DNA of 5,268 nucleotides, from positions 1-5,268 of the forward strand of contig JAKMFF010000018.1 of the NCBI GenBank assembly GCA_022425585.1. The letters are read 5' to 3'. Within the stretch, counting starts at the first letter, position 1. Each line of letters starts with the position of its first letter. Of the stretch, positions 1 through 5,268 are shown piece by piece. Position numbers and translations under genes: made by a program. The notes beneath the pieces were generated by a model. That model saw only the letters and a program-made list of their open reading frames with translations, made no database searches and was not told the DNA's origin. The stretch comes from Candidatus Poseidoniaceae archaeon (lineage in GTDB: Archaea; Thermoplasmatota; Poseidoniia; Poseidoniales; Poseidoniaceae).

Positions 1-1
1 C

Positions 2-187
2 TCTTGGTTTTATCGAATTAATGAGAAGAAATCAGATATCGAAAACCTCAATTCTCCAAGTGCAGTTTTCCAAAGCCATTCTGAAGTCGGTCACATTTAT
101 GGTAAACATGCTCATGGCTGGCATGCCTTAGTGGCCGAACTTTCGATGCTTGCTATGGGCAAAGAGTTTTCAGCCTATCAAAATTAA
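2..187 (+). CDS. C-terminal fragment of an unrecognised protein (5' end outside window)
   Basis: This reading frame is open from the first bases of the window and closes at a TAA at 185-187, giving the last 61 residues of a protein that starts upstream. The tail is soluble-looking, with a His/Gly-rich stretch (HIYGKHAHGWHALVAELSML) followed by a short end, EFSAYQN. I do not recognise the family, and the fragment is too short to assign a function. It is taken as real because the frame is open to the window edge and ends 36 nt before the next same-strand gene. A competing frame running from about 150 to 335 would overlap both this tail and the clearly membrane-spanning gene that follows. Whether it shares a transcript with the downstream operon cannot be decided from the 36 nt gap, in which I see no clear TATA box or T-rich terminator. 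Confidence 0.6.
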   Translation, partial: SWFYRINEKKSDIENLNSPSAVFQSHSEVGHIYGKHAHGWHALVAELSMLAMGKEFSAYQN

Positions 188-223
188 TGTCTGCCAAACA
201 AATAATGTCATCGATACCCTGGG

Positions 224-904
224 ATGTTCATGGGCAGAGCATGGCTATATTCATTCACTATCCTTATTGGCCTATGGATTTCTGCCACTGCATTTGGTGG
301 ATTACTACCTGACAATCTGGCAGAATGGCCAGTAAACATTTGGTGTTGGGGTGTGTTTGCCTATATCTACAAGACGACAGGTCGTAAAGAAAGAATAGAG
401 ATGATTACCGTTCTGGCTTTTGCTACACCTATGGAATTATTCTTTAGCGAAGTTTGGAATATCTATGAATACCAACGGGGCTTAATGCCGTTATTTGTTC
501 CAGCCGGCCATTATTTCTTATTTGACCTTGGCAGAATTATGGCAAACAAAATGAAACAATCACTAGCGTTACCAATATTGATACCATTTATTCCAATGGT
601 TGCGTACGGTGTCTATGATGGTAGTGATACTTCCGGACTTATTCTTTTGATATTGGTATTGGTTTTCACCAGATTTGGGCCCCAACCTCGTTTGTATGCA
701 TCAATGGCTTGGGCAGCATTAGCAATGGAAATAGTTGGTACACAATTAGGTAATTGGACTTGGGCAAACGAAGTGCCATGGACTGGATTGACCGCTTGGA
801 ATCCACCACTTTTGGTTGGTGCATTCTACTGTTTTGGTGATTTACTTGTTAATATGACAGTCGTTAGGTTTGAAGAGAAGGCCCACGTGGGGTTGCATGA
901 ATGA
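224..904 (+). CDS. Polytopic membrane protein of unknown function
   Basis: A 226-residue protein with about seven or eight hydrophobic segments (roughly residues 8-26, 34-49, 60-72, 92-105, 113-129, 138-150, 158-171 and 194-211), so an integral membrane protein. Two stretches look like conserved loop motifs: residues 81-102, with YEYQRG followed by PLFVPAGH, and residues 175-207, with GNWTW, then NPP, then a Cys/Asp-containing end (YCFGDLL). A Glu/Phe-rich segment precedes the first (residues 71-78). Buried or membrane-edge His, Glu and Asp residues would fit an enzyme or a redox-linked membrane protein, but I cannot name the family. Start: ATG at 224 is used; a second in-frame ATG at 230 is equally possible, and neither has a strong Shine-Dalgarno sequence. 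The stop codon overlaps the ferredoxin start (ATGA-type, 901-904), so translational coupling with the ferredoxin is likely. Confidence 0.8.
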   Translation: MFMGRAWLYSFTILIGLWISATAFGGLLPDNLAEWPVNIWCWGVFAYIYKTTGRKERIEMITVLAFATPMELFFSEVWNIYEYQRGLMPLFVPAGHYFLFDLGRIMANKMKQSLALPILIPFIPMVAYGVYDGSDTSGLILLILVLVFTRFGPQPRLYASMAWAALAMEIVGTQLGNWTWANEVPWTGLTAWNPPLLVGAFYCFGDLLVNMTVVRFEEKAHVGLHE

Positions 905-1233
905 CGTCAGCGGATGAGTTGAAAAAGCGTAGAGAAGCGGAAGCTCTGCGCATTCGAACTTCACTTAATCGACAGCGTAGTGTTCAACATGCATCTGTCA
1001 AAGGTGGCGAAAATACCGTTGCCTTTGTTGAGGAAAGCTTGTGCATTGGTTGCGATCAATGCGACATAGTATGTGATGATGATGCAATTGAACTCTACAA
1101 AGTTCCAATGCGAAGTCCTCTGATGAACGTTGAATCAAATCGTAAAGCGAAGATTATTCGCGATGCTTGTACCGGTTGCAGGCTGTGTGTTCTAGCGTGT
1201 CCAACAGATGCAATATCGATGATTGACAGGTGA
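901..1233 (+). CDS. Ferredoxin with two [4Fe-4S] clusters and a basic N-terminal extension
   Basis: A 110-residue electron carrier. Two classic cluster motifs are visible: Cys48, 51, 54, 58 (CIGCDQCDIVC) and Cys90, 93, 96, 100 followed by Pro (CTGCRLCVLACP). All eight ligands for two [4Fe-4S] clusters are present. The first motif ends Cys-Asp rather than the usual Cys-Pro, and the two motifs are separated by 31 residues, longer than in compact clostridial ferredoxins and closer to the ferredoxin domains of NuoI/RnfB-like complex subunits. The first 35 residues are rich in Lys, Arg and Glu and look helical, perhaps a docking element. No signal peptide or membrane helix is seen, so it is cytoplasmic. 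The start ATG overlaps the preceding stop, with a weak GTGGGG upstream (887-892). The next gene begins 4 nt after the stop. Its electron partner is not shown by the sequence; the adjacent cytochrome b/Hdr-like fusion is a candidate by context only. Confidence 0.88.
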   Translation: MTSADELKKRREAEALRIRTSLNRQRSVQHASVKGGENTVAFVEESLCIGCDQCDIVCDDDAIELYKVPMRSPLMNVESNRKAKIIRDACTGCRLCVLACPTDAISMIDR

Positions 1234-1234
1234 T
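1228..1234 (+). promoter_or_regulatory. Ribosome binding site of the small membrane protein gene
   Basis: AGGTGAT is a near-perfect match to the complement of the 16S rRNA 3' end and lies three bases before ATG 1238. It contains the TGA stop of the ferredoxin gene, so the two genes are likely translationally coupled. It decides the start: the TTG at 1223 that would extend the protein by five residues lies upstream of this site and is not preferred. Confidence 0.7.
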
Positions 1235-1237
1235 GCT

Positions 1238-1528
1238 ATGAGTGGGAAAGACGAAGCTAAAAATGACGCTCAACGATTTGGTGGCGAATTTGGCCCCTAC
1301 CGTAAACCAGGAACTACAGGTGTTCCATTATCTACTTTCAAAACCTTAGTTTGGACTTCTAATATTGGTGGCTTGATCTTGTGTGTGTTAGCTCTTGAGA
1401 TGCTATTTGTTCAACAAATGTTCATGTGGGGATTAGTCACTCTAATCGCCGGGGTTGGTGTTGCTTTATTCCCGTCAAATTACGAAATACTCGGTATGAG
1501 TGAAGACGAGGAAGCGACAGAGGATTAA
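1238..1528 (+). CDS. Small two-helix membrane protein of unknown function
   Basis: A 96-residue protein with a charged, Gly/Pro-containing N-terminus (about 37 residues, including FGPYRKPG), two hydrophobic helices (about residues 38-57 and 61-78) separated by a very short turn, and an acidic tail (SEDEEATED). This predicts a helical hairpin with both ends on the same side of the membrane. No cofactor-binding motif is visible; the only Cys, at residue 49, is inside the first helix. The family is not recognised. It follows the ferredoxin by 4 nt and is last in its operon, so a role as a membrane anchor or accessory subunit for the ferredoxin, or for a larger respiratory complex, is reasonable but inferred only from position. 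Its stop codon is one base from the stop of the convergent fusion gene. Confidence 0.75.
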   Translation: MSGKDEAKNDAQRFGGEFGPYRKPGTTGVPLSTFKTLVWTSNIGGLILCVLALEMLFVQQMFMWGLVTLIAGVGVALFPSNYEILGMSEDEEATED

Positions 1529-1529
1529 C

Positions 1530-4343
1530 TCAAGCTTCAGTCTCGATGGTAGTATTTGCTTCTTCGGCAATCTTTGACTTCTTCTCGTTAATTTGTTGTG
1601 CTAGGAAAGTCACTACGTCAAGAATCTTAATGTCGGAGTATTTGTCATCATCTTCAAACTTCAAACACTCAAAGTGGGTAACACACTTTGGACACGATGT
1701 TAACATGGTATCAGCACCAGTGGATTTGATTTCTTCCATTCTAGATACTCGAAGTGCTCTAGCATTTTCATTACAAGACATCATGCTAGATACGCCACAG
1801 CACATTGCATCTTCACCGCTATGTTCCATCTCGACCAAATTTACGCCTTCAACAGCATTGATCAATTCTCTGGGTTCTTCATAGACTCCCATTTGTCTGC
1901 CAAGTCTACATGGGTCGTGATAAGTAACTGTGGTTTCTTCAGCAACCTTTAGGTCCATATCAAATCCTTGTTCAAGTAAAAATTCAGTAGTGTGCATGAC
2001 GTTCACATCTTCAAGTTCGGAGGCTCTAGCAAAGGTTCTGAAACACTCAGCCCAGGATGATACTAGTGGATCCATTCCCGATTGATGAATTTTCTTTTGA
2101 TTATATGCTTTCAACTTGTCAAACACTTCAGTAAGACCTTGCCACTTTTGATCGTGACCACAGCATTTCAGGAAGTCCCTGCCTAAGTATGAGACATCAA
2201 CTCCAATTTCATCAAACAGAGTGTATGCCGATGTAGTTGCGGCTCCAAGGTTCATTTCACCTTCATTGACGTGAGAGAAGACCATTTCTTGGTCGAGGTA
2301 GTCGACGCAACCTGGATAATAACCGATATTAGAATCAATCGGGTAGTCTTCAACAGTAATGAAGTCTTGATCTGCATCTTCTTCAGCTTCAGCAGCAAGA
2401 ACTGCTTGTAATACAGTGTGAGGGATTTCAGCCTGTGGACCACCGACGATTAGTCCTCTGCGAATGTCGACATATGAGTCATAGTCAACTAATTGAGGAC
2501 ATGCATTAGTACAGGCTGTACAGGTCAGACATGAATACATTGGGACCCCATCGTCTTCGTTGTTCCATGAGTTGTAAATGATGTTGAGTTTGTCACCACC
2601 ATTGAATAGTCTAACGGGGCAAGCATCATCACAAAGGTCACATCCATAACACTTGTTCATCTCAAATTCATAGCCTCTAGCCATTGAGCGCAGCAAGACA
2701 AATACCATTGCTCCAAAGGTAAGACAAGGAATAAACATTGCATAGATTAGTTTCGCATCTAGGCTCTTTGGGTTCATGTGATATCCAGGGTTATCGATTT
2801 GTCCGTAGTTTGAGCCACCAAGCGCCATTTCTGTGGTGCTGCTAAGATTGACAGTCTTACCTTCTAGTGCAGCAGGGGCTGCGCTATTCCAGACTAATAG
2901 TGGTTGGAATGAAGCAATTTCTAGCGTGATTTCTTTCATCATTGTATCATTAAGAGCCAAAGGCCCGGTAATCGTAACATCAAATTGATACTGGTAGGTT
3001 CCTACTGGTAAGTCGACACTTGTTCCTGCACAGTCATTGAAGTCAGCGACAACATTGCCATCTGCGCTTGTAATAGTCAGGGTGCTGCTAATCATCGAAT
3101 CAGTCTTGACATCATTGATTTTTCTTTCTTCAGCGCGATGTTCACATGCTATGTCAGTAGTAATCTTGCTAACCGATTCATGATGTCCATCGGGGAATAA
3201 TACAGGGTCTTCAGTAATAGTAAATGTATCATTCACAGAATAATAATCCTCGGTAATCAAGGTTGTTGATTCAAATGCAGAATTAATGCCATCTGCTGGT
3301 ATTTGATGGCCGTTGGAATCAAAGAAATCGATAATTACTTCTCGGCCGGGTTGATAGATTACCCAATCTAGCCACGCTGTAGTTGGTACAGTAGCATCAT
3401 CTGACCAACCAAAGTTGTCAGTAAATTCGTTAGTGTCATGAACATGGACATCGACAGGTTGGGTTCGCATTTCTTCTAGTTCACCATAGTCAGATATGGT
3501 TCCTAATCCTCTTGCGCCCCAGAAACCTTTGTCGTAAGTATCCCATGTTGCAACAGTGGCCGCAGTAGAGAGAATTAACGCACCAACTAGAATTTGCTTG
3601 GCATGATTTGGCGTAAACGCTGAGCCCCATGCTTTTGATAATATCATTCTGGCACCAAAGTAGATACATATCCATAACAGAATACCCGTCATCGCCCAGG
3701 GTAGGGCGTTGAACGCTTCCGCAATCCAGGGTTCCCTCACCCCACAAAGCAAGTCGCCATGGCTGTCTAGTTTACAATAATCAGACCGATTTTTATGATA
3801 TAATTCTAAGAAAATATTAATTGAAAATACCGATATGAACCAAATGTGTGCTAAGTAAACAGCACCTGCAGCAGCAAACCATGGATCTTCGACTGGACGC
3901 TTTTCTCTACCACCAAGGAACGGTGGTAGGATAAGTATACCTATTGGGATTCCAGTTAGCGCTGCTCCCCACCATGCAGCGTTCCAAGGGAACACAGGCT
4001 GACCGACTATCTCTCCGATGAAACCGGTAGGGACGGTAAATTGGGGTAGATATTCACCCCATCTAAGATAGCCGTAAGAAAACAACACATACCAGTCAGG
4101 GAATACGAATCCAGCTTGTGCGTATGGGTCTGCTGCACCGTGCAGTGGTGGAGGGATAATCCATGCGTAATACAACAGTACAGCGCCCATGAATGCGAAA
4201 ATCAAGATATCTCTCAATACTTCATGCGGCCAAAATCCATGGCCCAGGCGTGTTCTCTCACGCTTACCTTCAGTTGCCTGAAGTTTTTCTTTTTCATCCA
4301 TATATGAGGATGCTACTCTACCCAGATTCTCTACTAGTCCCAT
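1530..4343 (-). CDS. Cytochrome b C-terminal (subunit IV-like) / extracytoplasmic domain / HdrCD-like iron-sulfur CCG fusion protein
   Basis: A 937-residue multidomain redox protein. Residues 36-95 resemble the C-terminal part of cytochrome b (subunit IV): a helix at 45-63, then PPPLHGAADPYA and PDWY (82-85), the Qo-site motif usually written PEWY. Further membrane helices are at about 122-141, 155-179, 212-232 and 250-267. Residues 268-530 are hydrophilic, Asp/Thr-rich and beta-like, probably extracytoplasmic, with Cys400 and Cys438. A last helix (532-553) returns to the cytoplasm. Then come two [4Fe-4S] motifs (Cys565/568/571/575-Pro and Cys605/608/611/615-Pro), as in HdrC, GlpC or LutA. 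Two CCG domains follow, as in HdrB/HdrD. The first has Cys679, Cys727-Cys728 and Cys767, with Trp764 where a CxxC Cys is expected. The second is complete (Cys812, Cys848-Cys849, Cys884, Cys887). The Lys/Arg-rich N-terminus and the charged loop at 144-153 fit positive-inside topology. The gene lies 16 nt after the b6-like gene and supplies its missing half. The substrate is unknown. Domain calls are strong; the overall function is inferred. Confidence 0.92.
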   Translation of the reverse strand: MGLVENLGRVASSYMDEKEKLQATEGKRERTRLGHGFWPHEVLRDILIFAFMGAVLLYYAWIIPPPLHGAADPYAQAGFVFPDWYVLFSYGYLRWGEYLPQFTVPTGFIGEIVGQPVFPWNAAWWGAALTGIPIGILILPPFLGGREKRPVEDPWFAAAGAVYLAHIWFISVFSINIFLELYHKNRSDYCKLDSHGDLLCGVREPWIAEAFNALPWAMTGILLWICIYFGARMILSKAWGSAFTPNHAKQILVGALILSTAATVATWDTYDKGFWGARGLGTISDYGELEEMRTQPVDVHVHDTNEFTDNFGWSDDATVPTTAWLDWVIYQPGREVIIDFFDSNGHQIPADGINSAFESTTLITEDYYSVNDTFTITEDPVLFPDGHHESVSKITTDIACEHRAEERKINDVKTDSMISSTLTITSADGNVVADFNDCAGTSVDLPVGTYQYQFDVTITGPLALNDTMMKEITLEIASFQPLLVWNSAAPAALEGKTVNLSSTTEMALGGSNYGQIDNPGYHMNPKSLDAKLIYAMFIPCLTFGAMVFVLLRSMARGYEFEMNKCYGCDLCDDACPVRLFNGGDKLNIIYNSWNNEDDGVPMYSCLTCTACTNACPQLVDYDSYVDIRRGLIVGGPQAEIPHTVLQAVLAAEAEEDADQDFITVEDYPIDSNIGYYPGCVDYLDQEMVFSHVNEGEMNLGAATTSAYTLFDEIGVDVSYLGRDFLKCCGHDQKWQGLTEVFDKLKAYNQKKIHQSGMDPLVSSWAECFRTFARASELEDVNVMHTTEFLLEQGFDMDLKVAEETTVTYHDPCRLGRQMGVYEEPRELINAVEGVNLVEMEHSGEDAMCCGVSSMMSCNENARALRVSRMEEIKSTGADTMLTSCPKCVTHFECLKFEDDDKYSDIKILDVVTFLAQQINEKKSKIAEEANTTIETEA

Positions 4344-4349
4344 TTAATT

Positions 4350-4355
4350 CCCCCT
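4350..4355 (-). promoter_or_regulatory. Ribosome binding site of the fusion gene
   Basis: On the minus strand AGGGGG lies six bases before ATG 4343, inside the 16-nt gap after the cytochrome b stop. It is an imperfect, G-rich Shine-Dalgarno sequence. It supports the ATG start at 4343 and separate initiation of the second cistron rather than pure read-through. Confidence 0.5.
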
Positions 4356-4359
4356 AAGA

Positions 4360-5226
4360 TCAATGTGGCTCCGCAATTCCTTGCACCCAAACAATAAACA
4401 AATGAACTATAATTAGTCCTGTGACTATGACTGGTAGTATGAATACGTGAATAAAGTACATTCTAGTTACTGTTCTCTCGGTTAGTGAAGAGCCACCAAA
4501 TAGTAATGTTGCGACATATTTGCCGACTAGCGGGCTGGAGTTTGCTAGGTTTATACCAATTACCGCAGCACCGTATGCTAGTGAGTCCCATGGTAGTAAG
4601 TAGCCTGAATAGCCGAAGACGATTGTTAGAGCCATTAATGCTACACCAATTAGCCAATTAAGTTCTCTTGGGTTTCGATAGGCTCCTGTGAAATATACAC
4701 GGCACATGTGCAAGAATACGCTAGCCACCATGAAGTGAGTTCCCCAGTGATGTACAGCTCTTATGATGTAGCCAAACGGTAGTTCAGTCATGATGTATTG
4801 CATGCTCAAATAAGCCGGAGATGGGATTCCATTTCCGCCAGGGACGTAGTAGATTCCCAGCACAGTACCAGTTAGGACTAGGATAATGAACGATAGGAAT
4901 GATATTCCTCCTAGGCAATATAGAGGATACCAATACCAAATTATGCGAAGTTTATACTTTTCAGCGTGAGTCAGTGGCATCTGTCTGTGCATGTTGTAGT
5001 ATGCGCCTTTAGACATATTCCAATAATCTTGAATTCTAAATCTAGTGTCTAGCCAGGAAAATACCCAAAGGAATGAACGCTCAGCAAAACCCATCTTTCC
5101 AGAGGATTCGACAGCTCGTAGAATTTCTCTACGAGGCATTTCTTCATTCTCTTTGCGCAGGGTAAACGCAACAAGGACAATAATGAAGGCGATAAAGAAC
5201 CAAAGAATCCAGAACATTGTTGTCAT
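4360..5226 (-). CDS. b6-type cytochrome b (N-terminal, four-helix haem-bearing half)
   Basis: A 288-residue membrane cytochrome that would carry the two b haems of a quinol-oxidising bc/b6f-type complex. Haem ligands by pattern are His159 (in AVHHW) and His173 (LHM) in helix B, 14 apart, and His260 (YFIH) and His275 (IIVH) in helix D. The latter are 15 apart, the b6-type rather than the mitochondrial-type spacing. Cys104 in YCLGGI matches the Cys that in b6 proteins covalently binds the extra haem ci/cn. Other family marks are RVYFTGAYRNPREL, YLLPWD near 213 and a C-terminal VQGI. Helices are at about 100-122, 152-179, 189-213 and 254-282. It is about 70 residues longer than b6, mostly from an N-terminal extension with an extra membrane helix (5-24). 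The start ATG 5226 is chosen over GTG 5244 because a strong GAGGTGA lies five bases upstream. The subunit IV-like half is supplied by the next gene, 16 nt downstream. Confidence 0.93.
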   Translation of the reverse strand: MTTMFWILWFFIAFIIVLVAFTLRKENEEMPRREILRAVESSGKMGFAERSFLWVFSWLDTRFRIQDYWNMSKGAYYNMHRQMPLTHAEKYKLRIIWYWYPLYCLGGISFLSFIILVLTGTVLGIYYVPGGNGIPSPAYLSMQYIMTELPFGYIIRAVHHWGTHFMVASVFLHMCRVYFTGAYRNPRELNWLIGVALMALTIVFGYSGYLLPWDSLAYGAAVIGINLANSSPLVGKYVATLLFGGSSLTERTVTRMYFIHVFILPVIVTGLIIVHLFIVWVQGIAEPH

Positions 5227-5231
5227 ATTAT

Positions 5232-5238
5232 TCACCTC
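5232..5238 (-). promoter_or_regulatory. Strong ribosome binding site of the cytochrome b gene
   Basis: GAGGTGA on the minus strand, five bases before ATG 5226, is the best Shine-Dalgarno match in the window. It would lie inside the coding sequence if the GTG at 5244 were the start, so it fixes the start at 5226. A TGA in another frame at 5239-5237 overlaps it and could be the stop of an upstream cistron. Confidence 0.75.
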
Positions 5239-5268
5239 AGTCACAGTATGTCAGCCAATCGACATAAT

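Noticed and set aside
150..335. Plus-strand open frame across the gap between the first two genes
   Set aside because: It overlaps the tail of the upstream gene and the start of the membrane protein, and its translation has no coherent domain character.
1223..1237. TTG at 1223 as the start of the small membrane protein
   Set aside because: AGGTGAT at 1228-1234 points to ATG 1238, and the TTG lies upstream of that site inside the ferredoxin gene.
1546..1884. Plus-strand open frame of 112 codons opposite the fusion gene's 3' end
   Set aside because: It is antisense to the second CCG domain, whose cysteine pattern shows the minus strand is the coding one.
2649..2760. Possibility that the fusion is really two genes split near the last membrane helix
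   Set aside because: The frame is continuous. No stop or ribosome binding site is seen before the [4Fe-4S] motifs, and the predicted topology works as one chain.
3490..3747. Minus-strand open frame of 85 codons in another frame
   Set aside because: It lies inside the membrane part of the fusion gene, with no start signal or recognisable motif of its own.
4116..4307. Plus-strand open frame of 63 codons
   Set aside because: It is antisense to the cytochrome b C-terminal region and has no ribosome binding site or domain signal.
4463..4657. Minus-strand open frame of 64 codons in another frame
   Set aside because: It is an out-of-frame shadow of cytochrome b helices C and D, which carry the conserved haem residues in the real frame. 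A similar shadow at 2252-2443 was dropped for the same reason.
5227..5244. GTG at 5244 as the cytochrome b start
   Set aside because: The strong GAGGTGA would then be inside the gene, and its spacing fits the ATG at 5226 exactly. The extra six residues show nothing conserved.

Overview
The window looks like a piece of an archaeal genome, most plausibly a marine Thermoplasmatota/Marine Group II (Poseidoniales)-type organism. This is an inference from three things: gene content (a split b6-type cytochrome b joined to a heterodisulfide-reductase-like iron-sulfur module), the acidic Asp/Asn/Thr-rich style of the extracytoplasmic domain, and AGGTGA-type ribosome binding sites in tightly packed genes with moderate-to-low GC. 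No rRNA or other phylogenetic marker is present to settle it.

Layout. The left part (1-1528) is read on the plus strand: the tail of an unrecognised gene (2-187), a polytopic membrane protein of unknown function (224-904), a two-cluster [4Fe-4S] ferredoxin (901-1233) and a small two-helix membrane protein (1238-1528). The last three are almost touching or overlapping and look like one operon. The right part (1530-5226) is read on the minus strand: a b6-type cytochrome b (5226-4360) followed 16 nt later by a very large 937-residue fusion protein (4343-1530). The two operons converge with one base between their stop codons. No stretch longer than about 40 bases lacks a gene, and I see no RNA genes, CRISPR arrays, insertion sequences or long repeats.

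How the genes work together. The cytochrome b half carries the four haem b histidines with b6-type spacing. It also carries a Cys in a YCLGGI motif, the position that in b6 proteins covalently holds the extra haem ci (cn) on the cytoplasmic side. The missing C-terminal half of cytochrome b (subunit IV-like, with a PDWY variant of the Qo-site PEWY motif) is the N-terminus of the 937-residue protein. That protein then adds further membrane helices, an extracytoplasmic domain of about 260 residues, another membrane helix, and finally a cytoplasmic HdrC/HdrD (GlpC/LutA-like) module with two [4Fe-4S] motifs and two CCG domains. The predicted topology is self-consistent and puts the CCG module on the same membrane side as the putative haem ci. 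The main hypothesis is a quinone-active b6-like complex hard-wired to a cytoplasmic thiol/disulfide- or ferredoxin-linked redox module. The neighbouring ferredoxin is a possible, unproven partner. No Rieske protein is visible in the window.
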